DNA of 64,000 nucleotides from Trema orientale (GCA_002914845.1 JXTC01000084.1:473660-537659), one strand, 5' to 3'. Positions 1-13,537 are shown, numbered from the stretch's first letter. The notes: generated from the sequence alone by a model not told the origin. Numbers and translations: made by a program.

Positions 1-980
1 TTTTTTTTTTTTTTTTTTTAAATTGGTCAAAAGACCCATTTACCCCTTAAAAAACTAGGTTTTTACAATATATCTTTAGTGTCCATGATTATTACAAATA
101 ATTTTTTTACTGAGTTAACAACGATATTGTACCATATATTACTCAACCCTTGTACTTAATTAGTGGAATCTTCATACTTTTTAAGCTACAAATTAAAATA
201 TATGAATAAACAAATCTATTTTGACATATAAAGTAATACTTAATTAGAAGAAGAAATTTGGGTGAGTGTTGCCTTTTGCAACCACATAATACTAGGTGTT
301 ATTTATTTATTTATTTATTTATCCAGTTTATAGCTATATGCCCAATATTTCTTCTTCATTTTTTTTTTTAATTATCTCATAACAATATGTCTATATTCTT
401 CTTTAATTCTTTGGAAATCCTAACCCTTGTTTTTAACATATTTTGTTCATTGCTATCTGTCCTATTATTATTATGCATAAATCTTTTTCTTTTCCTATTC
501 CATTTTGTTTCGAAGTGAATATTGAAGTACTTCCTATTGAAAAATAGTTTATAGCTATATATATATATATAGCTATCATATTCTTGTTTCCATTGTTATA
601 AAACATTTGTTTCATGTTGTGTTTTGATATTTAAATGGGATTGTACTTGCTAAGGCTCATTGACTATAATGACCAGCTATTGCTCAATAAGAAGCTAGGG
701 CTCGAATCATTTTTTCATTAGGCAATCAAATAGCTTAATTCTGTAAATAAATCTAATATATCAATTAAACTAGTGGGTATATGAATAAATTAATTAAGAA
801 AAATAAAATAACAATATCAATTTAACTAGAGGGTATATCGGTTTTGATTACAGGTATAACACTTCATAATAATAAATTACTTCAAAGAAAAAAAAACAAC
901 ATATTAATTTTAATATGAGGGCGTATCAATTTAACCAAAGACTATGTCAATTTAATTCGAGGTATATCGATTTTAATTGG
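1..980. other. AT-rich intergenic flank
   Basis: This stretch starts with a T homopolymer and is AT-rich throughout, with a short (ATTT)n run near 299-320 and a TA run near 557-575. No reading frame in it resembles a known protein. The last five bases (attgg, 976-980) adjoin the Copia LTR and may be one side of its target-site duplication. Confidence 0.7.
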
Positions 981-1437
981 TGTCGGAAGCGTGGGTGGCG
1001 GTGGTGCCGGATGGTCCTCAAACCTATCGCTGGTATAGGAATCACCTTGGTGCCTCACGTCCGTTGTAGAAAGACTTCTCTTTGTAAACTCGCGGTTAGT
1101 GGCGTTACAAGAACAACCACTATAGATTCTACCACTCAAGAGCACTCACTGGAATTCTTTTTTTTGGCAGAGAGAGAGAGAGAGGAGAGAGCGTATTATT
1201 TCTGTACCGTACTATACTCAGGCCTGTCAATTAATGAATTAATAGGAGAGGATACGTATCTTTTCTATTCAAATAAGGATCTTTCCTTATCCCTAAAGAA
1301 TAGGAAAAATATCCCTAATTAATAGAGGCCTATCAGATATTCTACTCAAAATATCTTATCTGATACGTAATCTAATCCAATTTGGGCCATGCACCAACTA
1401 TGGGCGCCCAATAGGAACTTGGGCCAAGAGTCCAACA
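981..1437 (-). repeat. Copia LTR (3' LTR of minus-strand half)
   Basis: Read on the minus strand, this 457-bp block begins TGTTGGACTC and ends CCGACA. It is about 97% identical by eye to the LTR at 25861-26315, with roughly 13 substitutions and one 2-bp length change. A purine-rich tract (gagtgggaga on the minus strand, 1438-1447) adjoins it on the internal side, as expected of the polypurine tract before a 3' LTR. At commonly assumed plant LTR rates, 3% divergence means roughly one to a few million years. Confidence 0.9.
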
Positions 1438-2548
1438 TCTCCCACTCGCACATAGTGTGCATGATATCTCTCATCATCGTCCTACCAATAATTCCATTCA
1501 TACTTGGCTAATGAGCAGTACGACAGTCGAGCCACCTGCAAAAGAAAGTTCGGGAGTACTATACCAAATCTTATGAGGACCAGCATAGAATATCCCTAAG
1601 TGTCTCGTTATGCCCCAGACTTATTCAGCCACATCAGATCTAGCACCTCCGATCCCTCATATCTATATTTGGGAGCTATGCAAAGATCCCTCTCGTTCTT
1701 ATGTTCACAATTATACTGCCATATCCAGTAGCGATATAATTTGTCGACAGTAAACATAAAACTTGGATGTATTACTAAATAATCTTCCTTTAGTCCTCGA
1801 ATCAATTAGCTTTGGTCTAATTACTTTCCCAATAATGTCCCTTTAGGTCGAATCAATCATGACCATAGGAGACATGTCAAAGTAGCATACATCAAACCTC
1901 CACTTCATGAAACAGTCAGAAGTCACATAGGGCACAATAAAGTATGAGATCAAGTATAATGATCTATAAGGACTCACACAGTGAAGAAGCAGGGATTCAT
2001 TCTTTCACTTCCTTATTTTGGTCGCTTAAGCACATGTAGTATGAAACACATGCTACGGTGGGATACTCCTTTCCAAAAGAGTGTATGCCTCCTCCCTAAA
2101 ACACCGTACAGATCTTAGTCCAGTCACCTTCAAGCGCCTGACTCGAATTCTCTATATGCTCGCTTAATTCTAGCACCATATTGAGTTTCGCATCTGGCTA
2201 TCTAACGGGTCATATATGGATAGTGGGAACATCAGTTTATCTATAGTCGATCTTCTGAGATCTCATCTTGGCTCTTTCCAAGGCGACACTAAATTCACAA
2301 TCTTTGCGCTATAAGCGAAGTGTCTCATCTTTGCTCGCCGACTAGCGCTAAAGGAGATTTCTCGTGTAAGAGAGACAATCATTACCCGTTGGCATACTTT
2401 AAACCAGTCATAGTTTATATATGTGTATGTACTAAAATTCAGATATCATGTCACAACAAAATGGACAAAGAAATATTTATTTCATAAAAGATATCCCAAA
2501 TAACAAATATCTGACAGTGGTTAACTGTAAAAATGTAAAGGAAGAAAG
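1438..2548 (-). other. Long non-coding segment between Copia pol and 3' LTR
   Basis: About 1.1 kb separates the end of the RNase H frame from the polypurine tract. No frame here resembles a known domain; the longest (1608-1805, minus) gives an unrecognised 65-residue peptide. Copia elements usually have a short segment at this point, so this is long for the group and may be an element-specific 3' untranslated region. Confidence 0.6.
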
Positions 2549-4420
2549 TCACAATCTACGCAGTCCCAAACTCCTAACATGGGTCTGGTAAGCCTCTCGA
2601 GCAATAGGCTTAGTCAATGGATCAGCAACCATGTGACTTGTAGAAATGTGCCTCAGGACCACCTCCTTCTGCGCAACCATATCACGAATGAAATGGTATC
2701 GTATGTCGATGTGTTTGATTTTTCCGTGGTATTTTGGGTCCTTTGCATAAGCCAACGCAGCCATGCTGTCACAATGTATAGTAACAGGCTCTAAAGCGTA
2801 TGTGCCAACTCCAAGTTGTGCAAGGAACCTCTTTAACCAAATACCTTCTTGTACAGCGATTGAGCAAGCAACACACTCCGATTCCATGGTGGATAATGCT
2901 ATACAGGACTGCTTCTTGCTGCTCCAAGATATGGCGCCATTGCTGAGCAAGAAAGCATAACCAGAAGTTGATTTGCGCTCATCTAGGTCACCACCCCAAT
3001 CAGCATCACTATAGCCGATTAAGCGCAAATCTGACGCCTAATAGCAGAGCATGTAATCAGCTGTCCTTTTGAGGTATCGAAGTATTCTCTTCACTGCTTT
3101 CCAATGAGCAAGGCCGGGATTCGACTGGAATCGGCTGACTAACCCAACGATATAGCAAATGTCGGGCTGAGTACATATCATAGCGTACATCAAGCTTCCA
3201 ATAGCACTGGCATAGGGAACTCGAGCCATGTAATCTTTTTCCTCTTGAGTCTTTGGACACATATCAAGGCTTAAGGCATCATTCTTTGCGATAGGAGTGT
3301 CAATGGGTTTGCAGTTTTGCATCTGAAACCGTTCGAGTATTTTCCTAATGTAAGTCTCTTGAGACAAACCAAGGAATTTCCTTGAGCGGTCTCGAAGGAT
3401 CTTAACTCCGAGCACATAACTCGCCTCACCCATATCCTTCATCTCAAAGTTTGAGGATAATCACACCTTGGTGGTAACTATCATCTCCTTGTCGTTTCCA
3501 GCTAAAAGAATGTCGTCTACATACAATGAAAGGATAAGGAAACTTTTCTTGGACCGTTTAACATACACACAGTGGACTTCCTCAACCATCGTAAACCCAT
3601 TAGAAATAATGGCTCGATGAAATCTAAAGTACCACTGCCTAGATGATTGCTTTAAGCGATAAATGGAATGGTAGAGCTTGCAAACTTTGCGCTCTTGTCC
3701 TTTTGTTTCAAAGCCCTCAGGTTGATCCATGTAGATCTCTTCATCTAGTTCTCCATTGAGAAATGCAGTTTTAACATCCATTTGATAAAGTTCCAAGTCC
3801 AAATGAGCAACAATAGCTAGAATTAGGCGAATTGAGGCAAACCTCACTACTGGTGAGAAGGTCTCCTCATAGTCAATACCCTCCTTCTGGGTGTAGCCTT
3901 TCGCCACAAGTCGTGCCTTGTACCTTTCTATGGATCCGTCTGCCTGGCGTTTGACTTTTAGAACCCATTTGTTCCCGATAGTCTTTCGCCCACGTGGAAG
4001 ATTCACCAAGTCCCAGACTTGGTTTTTCTTCATAGACTCCATCTCTTCAATCATTGCAGCTTTCCATTTCTCAGAAGCAGAAGATGAGAGTGCCTCTCGA
4101 TAATTCTTAGGCTCATCTTCATACTGCGAAGCGCACATGAATGCTTCCCCCTCAATCTCAAAACGACGACGAGGGATGTTTCCACGTTGGCTCTTACGCA
4201 GTTGTGGATTTTGAGAACCAACATCTAATGGTAAACTCCCACTAGAAATAGAATCGCTCTCGATTTCTGAAGTTGAAACTAGAGCGCCTTCATTTGGTTC
4301 TTCAATCTCATATAGCTCCAGGTTTCTATCCACATCTCCTCTTCTTGGAAATTCCTCCTCAAGAAAATCTACATCTCGCGACTCAATTTCAGTTACAGTT
4401 CCATCGGGTTGTTCACCAAG
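2549..4420 (-). pseudogene. Copia pol remnant: reverse transcriptase and RNase H
   Basis: The conceptual product shows the Copia RT start ([25 protein letters not shown]), the [17 protein letters not shown] segment, the active-site box [11 protein letters not shown], the PYASAIGSLMYAM segment and the RNase H stretch SDADWGGDLDERKSTSGY. The order and spacing are those of Ty1/Copia pol. It is a fossil and not intact. The long RT segment lies at 3461-4333 and the RNase H at 2549-3028. The clade within Copia was not assigned. Confidence 0.9.
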
Positions 4421-4424
4421 CGAC

Positions 4425-4490
4425 CCATATTAGTCAAAACATAAAAAAGACCGGTCCCATCGATGGGACTAAATTTGTGGCATTATATAA
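4425..4490. repeat. Foldback repeat arm at Copia breakpoint
   Basis: The core gaccggtcccatcgatggga is nearly self-complementary. It is preceded by tagtcaaaacat, matching the arms of the foldback family at 29596-29667, 30598-30739, 30815-30957 and 58960-59110. It sits exactly where the Copia pol sequence stops. Downstream, 4491-4781 is AT-rich with no recognisable gene. Confidence 0.7.
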
Positions 4491-4781
4491 AAGTAAGTCA
4501 ATAAATAAAAGTGATTAGAAAGTGATTTCACCAACTTAATCGAAGTTAGCCAATTTTCTCCTATGATTGCATGTATTGCTATTCTTTTGTTTATGGGTTT
4601 CTGTATCTTTAAACCACTAGCCCTTATCCCATCTTCATCTTTCACAAGTCCTTAAATTCTTTTATACAAATTGAACTGTAGTTACACATACAAGCCTAAT
4701 CCCTACTAGTCTTTTATTAATGGAAGAGGTTGAAAAGTAAGTTCTATGTTTCTTTGTATAAATAGTTGGCAGGGAAGGTAA

Positions 4782-5267
4782 TGTTAGGAAATTATATTTC
4801 CAATTAATTAATGGGTCACATACTAACTAATTGTACTGGGTCATAATATTTCTAAGTAGACCATAATTATATGATTTACTGAGATGGATCAGAATATCCA
4901 ATAGGTATGGGTTATAATATAGATACCTTGTTAGTCATCCAGTTAGGGTTAATGAATACCTTAATTGAGTTGACTATATAAAGTTAACTTTTAGGGTTTT
5001 GGTCCCCAAGCCAAATAGAATATATACTATTTTCTCATGGCTGCCATCACTATGAGGAATTCATTGAGCAGATATAGAGTATTTTGTCTATGAAAGACCT
5101 CTAACTCTCGTGCTCTCAGTCGTCTAATACTTTTGTTACGGTGTTCATCGTCTTTGGTTATGGACTCGGGTTAGTCAGAGTTTCTAAACAAATCTTCTAC
5201 CTAACTATTTGACATGAATGATCCTTAGGATTGTGTTAGGTTTTATTCAATCCTATTTTGTCTAACA
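4782..5267 (+). repeat. LTR with adjoining primer-binding site
   Basis: This 486-bp block begins TGTTAGGAAATT and ends TCTAACA, giving TG...CA ends and matching 5-bp inverted termini (TGTTA/TAACA). Directly after it comes agtagtttcagagcgg, close to the initiator-Met tRNA primer site (TGGTATCAGAGC) used by Copia elements. A TATA-like ctatataaag lies inside. No gag or pol follows, so this is a 5' LTR stub of a deleted element. The stretch 5268-5551 that follows is AT-rich and holds nothing recognisable. Confidence 0.55.
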
Positions 5268-5551
5268 AGTAGTTTCAGAGCGGAAATTCATGTTAAATTT
5301 TTTTTGTTTTTGCTCCGTTAAAGGGTAACTACATATTTTACGTTTCTTCTTTAGTATTTGGTTTTGCTCCATCTATGTGTAATTGCACATTTACATTTAT
5401 TAAAAAAAATAATTTTTTTTCATATTAAATAATTAAAAAAGATTAATAGGTAAAGAAAATTATAAATTCATTTTTAATAGTACAATAAAATTTAGTACAA
5501 ATTATTTATACATAATTAAAATAAAAGTACAAACCAACTTCTACGACTAAT

Positions 5552-6890
5552 GTTGGATATTGAAGCTGTTATTAACGAGTTATGCACTAAGTGACTGGAT
5601 CAACCGCTGTTATTGATCAACAAACCTCTGCTCATTCTACGTATGTCTTTCGGCAATCTATTTCTATAGACTAATGATAGTTTCAGACTACTCCCATTAT
5701 ACACCAAAAACACTATTGCTGAAAGGGCAAAATCTGTTGTCATTTGAGATATTATAACATCACTGTATGTTTTAAATGAGAGTGATTCCGGATTGATGTT
5801 GCAACATTACTGGAATATTTAACCTAACATTTTTGAAGTGTTTGTTCGAATTTTACGGCTGTCATGTGATTGAATAATTATTTAATTTTACAGATATTTA
5901 ATTAGAATTATTTATAGTTAATGTTTGCCTTGCAGGAAGACTAATCTTAATAATTTTTTCTTGTTTAAGTTGTGTATAATGTAGATTTGATTAATTTGTG
6001 ATTGAGTCAATTAATTACAAATTAGTCTAATCAGACTCTATTCTTATTAGGTGTATATTTAGACTTTATTTCACCTAATCTTTTTGACAGCTTGTGTGAA
6101 ACTTTTATGGAAACAATCTTATTGTGTGAAAAAGTAAAGGTTATATTTCTAAACGGAATTTCAAGGTTATCGTTCCCTTTTATATTCTAAGCTGATTCTA
6201 GATGTGTTTAAACGGTTTCATTGTGTTGATTTGCTAATCAATTTATGACAAATCGGATTTGTTATTGTAGGAAACAAATCAATAACTTTTCCAGAATATT
6301 ACAACATGACTGTTTTAGACATGTTAATGTTGTAACATTGCTGGACAAAATCAGTATTTAATTTTAGATCAGTCTTGATTACGATTTTGTTATCTTTAAC
6401 TGATTATTTTGTCTTCCAATCATCATTTATTGTAATTGAATGCGTCACGCTGATTGACAAGTAAAGAAAGACCTCAAGCACTATAAATAGGAGTCTAGAT
6501 TAGAGTCCTTAGTATACCATGTATGTACGTAATTGCGTTTAGTGTAATACTTTGTTAAATTTGACTATACTTTGCATTGTAAGACTAGGAGGGGTTCTTA
6601 CTCGTAAGAGTACTTCGGGAGAAGTATGAACACTTTGGGAGAAGTGCAATAAGTCTTCGGGAGAAGGCAGGTTTTGAGAAAACTAAAGGGAGTTCAGACA
6701 GAAGGAATCACATCAAGTCGAGGGTAGCTCGCTAGACGGATTAGTGAAGGAGTAATTGCGTGTTGTAATATTTAAAAAAAGAGAGTCTTTTAAATTTGAT
6801 TACTGTTTGTACTCACGTTGACATTTACTAATAAATTTATTTCTCTAGGTGTGAGCCATTGGATGTAGACTATTGGGAGATAGTTAAACC
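5552..6890 (+). repeat. Long LTR-like block, degraded
   Basis: It begins TGTTGGATATTG. Its distal third has a TATA-type actataaatagg (about 6480), a run of cttcgggagaag-type repeats (6610-6670), and an ending with ctctaggtgtgagccattgg, a layout seen in long Copia LTRs. No partner LTR or coding sequence was found. Boundaries are approximate. The following stretch 6891-7500 is AT-rich intergenic sequence. Confidence 0.4.
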
Positions 6891-7499
6891 AAATAAAAAT
6901 ATTGTATGTCAATTTTTACTTCTAGATAGCATTTCATTAAGGAAGGGATTAAGGCAATCTTTAGACCGTTTGAGTCTTTCAAACTAATCATGATATATTT
7001 TATCCTTAGTATACACATTTTGAGCCTTGTAAAGCCTTTTCTCTTTTAACCATGCACATATTAGCCTAGCCTAAAATAATATCATCCAACCTTTATCCCT
7101 TGAGTATATTGATTATTTTTATTGAATTATTTTGAGTTATGCTATGTTATAGGAGGATGGGTGCAGTGAAATTGGAAAAAAAAAATGTTATGAACTTGTT
7201 CATGAAAGAAAGAAACAAGTTTGGGGATGTGCAACTCAAAGACAAAAAAAAAATAATGAAATAAATATTGGGTTAAGTGTTGATGGAAGAAAGAAAAATT
7301 TTAATTTTAGTGGAGTGTTACTTGGTGTGTAAAAAAATAGCTCTACATGAGTCTTAGAGTTAATATGCTTAAGGGTGATTTGAGCTTACTTTTTTCAAAA
7401 CATTATACCTTCACCTAAGCCCACATTACGAGGTTAATGAAAACTTTTTGATCCTTGGTATTGTGTTTATCTATATTAGTGAATATGCATTTGAAAAGC

Positions 7500-10400
7500 A
7501 ATAATATAGAACTTGATTGTTACCTTTGAGATTTTGTGCTTAATATATGTTTGCATAAACTTATCTGGATTTCACACAATAATAGGAGAAAGGCATTTGC
7601 ACAAACACTTCTCAAGAATTTTTCAAGAAATCTCCAACTCCAAGCTTCTCTCTCTAGGAATTTGGTGTGTTTTCTCTCCAATTATCCACACTAAAATTTA
7701 TGCCTCCATCCACTTTTAAAGTATTCTCCCACGTCAAATTCAAGCATACTTAAGGATGGATGATTCTGTATCATTGGATTATGAGAAAGGAATAATACGG
7801 ACTGTCAAAATTCATTAAAAGAGCTCGCAAATGTAGCCGCACCCCTGAATTGGCACATGGGTGCCTTCGAGTAGCAGGGGAGGTGCAGGGGCACCCCCTT
7901 GTTGCCTAGAGGTGCGGGGACACCCCTGTTCATCCTGATGCACTATGTTACTTCCCCAGAGTACTGTTTCGCTGTTTTATCTCTATTTTGCCTCATTTTT
8001 CTTACAACTACAAAATATTGAGAAATTAAAAAACAAAAGAATGAGTTTAGAGATATTCCTCTCGTTGGCATATAACCATGAAGCTTGATCTCTTAGAAAT
8101 GGCACCAACTCCTTAGATTGTACAAAACACGAACATGAAAAAGTAAACAGTTGGGTTACCTCCCAAGAAGTGCTTGAGTTATCGTTTTCGGCTTGACTCA
8201 AGTGAACACTCATCAAAGAGTGGTTGTTGCTCATAAAGTGTGGCATACACCACTATGAATGGGTCTTTGTTGCAAAGGTCCTTAAGCTTAATCAAGTATA
8301 GACAATGATTGCTCATAAATCTAAAATGGCTTGATTTCAAATGACCGGCTTCAAAAGGAAACTTTACCTTCTGTTCAAACTTATAGAGAGTGTAGTGTTG
8401 AGACGGTGACTCTAATGGCAAATAAGACTTTATCGGTGGTATACTTGTGTAGACCAGTAATGCAGCTAAATCACTGGTTTTTTGGACTTCCTTAACCACT
8501 AACATATCTTATGGCTCTTCTTCTTCAAGTTTCCTTAAAGACTCTTCAAAATAAAAACATTCAAAATCAAACTTTGACATGTCCTCCATCATTTAATAGG
8601 ATTCATCTTCGGGTTTTTCTTCACAAATTGGGAAGTCATATCTATCTTCAACCTAACTCCTACTTATAGGATTCAAACCTTTCATAAATAGTTGGAGTTG
8701 GTACCACTTGGGTAATTCAAAGTCGGGTTCGCTACCAAGCCTTATCTTGAATCTTTTCTAAGCCATGTGTAAAAGTTTCAAGCCATATTAGAAAAATGTT
8801 ATGAGGCTTTGGTGAAGTCTTGCTTTAGCTAGCATAATGAACCTCACAAACAAAAACAAAATAAGTCAAAAAAAAGAAAAGTTTGAAGTAAAATTAGAAT
8901 TGATTGGTATTAATATTAACAAAGAAATAGTATTTCAATCCCTGCAAACGGCACCAAAAACTTGTTAGTTAGAATGTACAATTATAAATTCATACACTCC
9001 CGTGCAAGTATACATAATCATAAGTAAAATAGATTTAGGAGTTAGAGCATCGAATCTACGAGAATTAATTACTAAGTCTAAGCTAAGTATTAAAATTGGT
9101 CAATCCTAATTACTTTATCCAAATAACCAAAATATAGATTTTAAAGGAAAAAAAAAAAAAGAAATTATACCATCATGCAAAACAAATGAAAGTAAGCAAT
9201 AAGAAAAATGTCTAGGTTTACTAATTCCCCAACCATCCTTTAAATACACAATCTTCCAATTTCCCTCTTAAATTAATTAATCCACTAGAGTTGTCAACCG
9301 AGAATTCGAATGTATTCATAAACTCCTTTCCAAGACATAAGTGAAAATACCTAGATAAGCTAATATGTTACTCCTAACATAAATTGACTAGATTCATTAA
9401 GTTTAGTAATTCTCAAAGAGGTTGCACAAGTCACATAGGTACATTCCTATCCTATGCAAACTTACCCCAAACTAGGTAATCTTATATGGTTTTCTCTAAG
9501 TCCACATTTCTAATCCATTTTCTAAGCTCATAGAAATTTCACTCAACAATCTATTCAGTGATATATTAAATAGAAGCAATAAGTATAAGGAAAAACAAAT
9601 AACTCAACAATGAATTTGATTAATGAAAGAGGAAAGAAATAAACAAACACAAGATATTTGGTTAGTTTACATAGTAAAACTAGATAAAGAAATATATAGT
9701 TCATAATATAAATTGAGAAAAATAATATTTTAATATAATAAATTCAAGAAATACAAAATATCAAAGAGAAAAGAGTTTTAGAATTCCCTCTCTTTGAAGA
9801 GCTTGAAAGAGTTAATAGAGGTTGTCAATCTTCTCCTCTAAACTTAGTTCTTGCTATCTTGAGTCTTCCTTCTAGGATTTTCTTTCAACTATGCTACTCT
9901 ATAAATACAGAAAATACAAAGAAAAACTTAAAAGAAAATATAGAGAAGATGGTATGAATAAAGAATAGTGTTCATATTGTAGAAGAAATCAAGAAATAGA
10001 GGATTTGAGCTTATCTTCTTCTTCTCCTCCTTCCATGGTTGCCTCCCTCTCTCTCTCTCTATCTCAATATACTTCTTACAATCCCAAAGACAGGGTTTTA
10101 AAGAGGTGGCTCCTGCAAACTTAAGATTAGTTTTAAAAAATTGATTTTGGTCGTCTATTATTGACCTAGAACACAGACGGTGGCACTGTGGTACTATTTT
10201 TGATGCTGCAGTGCCAAAACTTACCGAGAGTTGGTTTTGCAGCGCCACTTTTGGCACTGCAATGCTACTTTTCCACTTGTCTAGCGCCGTAGCTTCCTGG
10301 GTGCAGTATTTCTTTATTTTAGCTTCAATTTGCCTTATTTTCGTTGCGTTACGTCCATATCGGATTCAACTTCAACTCCAATAATTTTAAAAACCCATTT

Positions 10401-10575
10401 GTGAGGCATAAATTCACATTAATTCACATCAAATACCCTTGTTTTATTTTTTGATGTACATAAACAAGAAAAACATCAAAACAACAAGGAAAACAATTGT
10501 ACAACTTAAAATAAAAAAGAATATAGCAAAATTTAAGGTAAAATAGCACTAGATAACCCTATTTTTATGGACTAA
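7500..10575 (-). mobile_element. Athila-type Gypsy deletion derivative A
   Basis: On the minus strand the order is: 5' LTR (about 8963-10575, + strand start TGTTAGTTAG); a primer-binding site reading tttttggtgccgtttgcagg (8943-8962 region), which resembles the TGGCGCCGTTGCCGGGGA site of Athila elements; roughly 780 bp of internal sequence; the motif gcacttcttgggaggtaacc (about 8155-8175), which follows pol in this group; and part of a 3' LTR (about 7500-7975). The 7600-7860 part matches 19500-19750. Gag, protease, RT and integrase are missing, so this is an old non-coding derivative. Confidence 0.6.
8179..8505 (-). other. Unrecognised internal frame of Athila-type derivative
   Basis: A 108-residue frame with ESPSQHYTLYKFEQKVKF near its middle lies just before the post-pol motif of the surrounding element. 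I do not recognise a domain. Its position suggests it is part of the element's internal region and not a host gene. Confidence 0.3.
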
Positions 10576-10589
10576 TAAGTGCATATTTG

Positions 10590-11860
10590 TACTTATAATT
10601 GATTAATCCTCTAATTTTGCTTTGTTTATTTTCTTGATTTTTTTTTAATTTTTAATGATGTTTTTATGTTTTGCAGGTATTTTGGAAGTGAAAGAGTGAA
10701 AATAAGCTGAAACTGAGCTGAAATAGGTTAAAAAATCAAAGTGCTGAGCTGAAAGGTGGTAAAAATCTTAAAACTAGGCTAAGAATGGCAATTTTATAAA
10801 ATCCAGAAAAGTTGATAGAGACTTGGTGCTAGGACGCCAGAAATCATAAAACTAAGCATTTTGAGGGTTTTTGACCCCTTCAGCTTTCGAAAACTATTCA
10901 TGCAATACTCTAAGGCCTCCTACATTATAAAAAGACCTTTCTCACTCAAAAATACTAATTTCTAAATATACATAAACACTTAGAGGCTAGAGAGAGAGAG
11001 AATAATCAAGAGGAGAAAGAGAGCTTGGAGGTTGTTTTTAGCAATTTTCTGTAATTCTATTCCATTCTCCCTCCTTTATCTTTTTTGTTTATTTACCCTA
11101 GCATGATGTTCTTATTGTTTATCCTTATATACATGCTAGTCTACGTTTCTTTTAGGTTGAGGGTAATTTCAAAATCGTAAACATAAATATTTTGTGATTT
11201 TTCCTGATTTTATATATCAATTATTTTCTTTGAAGTTGTTATGCTTTTTCTATGATTATTAATCTATGATTTCTATTGTGATTTGTATCATTCTCCACCA
11301 CTAGACAATCCTATTAGTCAATTACCAAAATTTATAATTAATTACATATCAAAATTACTAACTGTAGATAGCACATAAACTCGTACAACCGTAATCTCTC
11401 CTTAAATTTTTACTAGACAAAACAATCTTTGCATCTAGATCTTATCAATTTGAAAACCTAGAACAAGCTTTCTAAATTTAATCTAATGGAAGTATTAAGT
11501 AAAGAAGGATAGGTTAATTCTAGATAATAATCATAGAAGCTCGGATTATTTTTAACCTAGAGTATGCTCTTCATCATAGTCAATAAACCAATTTGACATG
11601 AATTCAATCAACTATAATTTGCTACTTATGGATAGAGTATCTAGACAATTACGGATCAAGTAATTTAATCTAGCAATAGATTCCTATCATGTTTCATTTA
11701 GTGGCATAATAATTGAGTTAATAGCTTAGTGATTAGACCAATTCCTCATGGGATCTTCTTTCCACTATGCTAGGTAATTTTAGGTTTTCATAGACCATGC
11801 TAGATTAATGAATAAGAGGTATATAAGTTTTAATTTGATTGTGTTAAAGACTGTTGTCAC
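10590..11860 (+). repeat. Possible Gypsy LTR or 5' leader fragment
   Basis: The block starts near taataagtgcatatttgtac and carries a low-complexity tagagagagagagaat tract, a short stretch ending in ttttgcaggtattttgg, and long AT-rich text with no reading frame. This layout resembles the long LTRs of plant Gypsy elements. No terminal repeats or partner copy were seen, so the assignment is weak. Confidence 0.3.
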
Positions 11861-12883
11861 CCAAAATATCCTTATCAAGCTCAACCGAGCCAAGTTGAGT
11901 CATTTAGGCAGGCCTAATCCAGCTCAACCGGGTCCAATCAATTCTAACTCTATTGAACTCTTGTCGATTCCGATTGTCCAATAAAGATCGATGGAGATTT
12001 CCACTAAATCACGATTTTTAAATCATATTTTGCTATTTTACACTTGAAATCAACATTAGATGTTTGATTTCCTTAAGACTTTCTAAATTTCTAAACAATA
12101 TTTTAATTTTCCCAAACATCAAATCTTTACTCCTCAAGGAAAAATTGAAACAATTTTCAAGTCTTTAGGAAAAGTGCATTCTTGTGAAATATATTAAAGA
12201 TTTAACATTTAAGTGCCAAGAAAAAATAGGGACATTGTATCAGTTTTAGAGGATTCTAACCAGTAAGAATCCTCCAAAAGGTAGTACACCTTTTTTCTGT
12301 GGTGTTCAACAGTATATTACACTAAATATCATATTTTAGTACACTAAAAAAATGATGAAACCCTCCTTTTTTGTTAAAGGATAGTTTATCAAATTTTGTG
12401 AATGTTTTCCAATATAAACAAAAACGCATAGTCACACATGACACTTGTTACCAAGTGTATGCATATTTACACACCAAATTACCTACATAAAAGAATAAAA
12501 CATAAGCTAATATCCAATAAATAACCAATATAAAAAATATAGATCAATAACATACACATAAATTAATATACATAAACTAAAATGAAAATGGCTCAAAAAA
12601 AATAGAAACCCAAATCCTCAAAATCAATGAAAACAAAACTCATCCTAAATATCCAAATACCCAAATCTAATCCAAACCCAAATTCTATCAATACATATTA
12701 GAGGTAGATGAGAGAGATAATCCCGAATGCCAAACTTAGACCCAGATCACAACATGATGGATGCTAATCCAAAATACATAAATGAGATGGCAAAGAGATG
12801 ATAATATGAGAGAGAAAGACAACCATAAATTATCCCAAAATCCCTATTCGCACTGTCCAAATCCCAAAATACACAAATTAGGG

Positions 12884-12922
<39 letters not shown>

Positions 12923-13498
12923 ATAGCTAGAAATCACCAACAAAATCCCTACCCTAAACCCTAACCCTAACAACCAAAGCATATCAAAAATCTAAATCAA
13001 TCGAAATCAAACCTAAATTCTACTCAAATCCAGAAGTCACAACGAATAAGAAAAGTAGGGACCAAAATACCAAAATACTCGCAAAATCACAATAAGACCA
13101 AAATACAAAATATAAAAAACTAGAGAGGCATAAAGAATCAATAGTGTAGAAATGACAAATATCAATAACTACAGAAGCAAAAACGGCACAAATCTGAGTG
13201 ATAGCAAAAGCTTACTTTGCAAAGACTAAAACTCACAAACTAAAAGAGAGAGAAACTGAAACACCACTAAAATGTGAGAATCCAAAATAGCCACAAACAG
13301 AGGCCCAAACACAAAGTAAAAGAAAGAAATCATGAATTATTGAAGAATAAAAACAATTCACCAATTTTTAATACAAATTAAAAATAATCTGAGAGAGAGA
13401 GAAAGACAAAGAGAGTTTCAATGAGAGAGTAAGAGAGAAATGAAAATGCATGAGAAGAAGAGAAAGGCATAGAGAGTTTCAACGAGCGATTGTGTGTT

Positions 13499-13537
<39 letters not shown>

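Larger units (their letters stand above)
981..4440 (-). mobile_element. Copia retrotransposon, 3' half (fossil)
   Basis: Going leftward on the minus strand this contains the end of the integrase-RT linker, reverse transcriptase, RNase H, a long non-coding segment (1438-2548), a polypurine tract and the 3' LTR. The gag, protease and integrase regions are absent here. The coding part is broken, with at least two disruptions. It stops at about 4430, where an arm of a foldback repeat begins. The family matches the 5' half at 25861-29640, and the five bases outside each LTR are the same (ccaat in element orientation). I therefore infer that both halves may come from one insertion later split by rearrangement; two independent truncated copies remain possible. 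Confidence 0.85.

Noticed and set aside
299-575. Short ATTT and TA runs
   Set aside because: Ordinary microsatellites in AT-rich plant DNA with no sign of function.
915-1322. A 135-residue plus-strand frame
   Set aside because: It lies almost wholly within the Copia LTR and has no protein relatives that I recognise; it is an LTR shadow.
12952-12971. Telomere-like ccctaaaccctaaccctaac
   Set aside because: Fewer than three imperfect units in A-rich sequence; telo-box-like words are common in plant DNA and no array is present.
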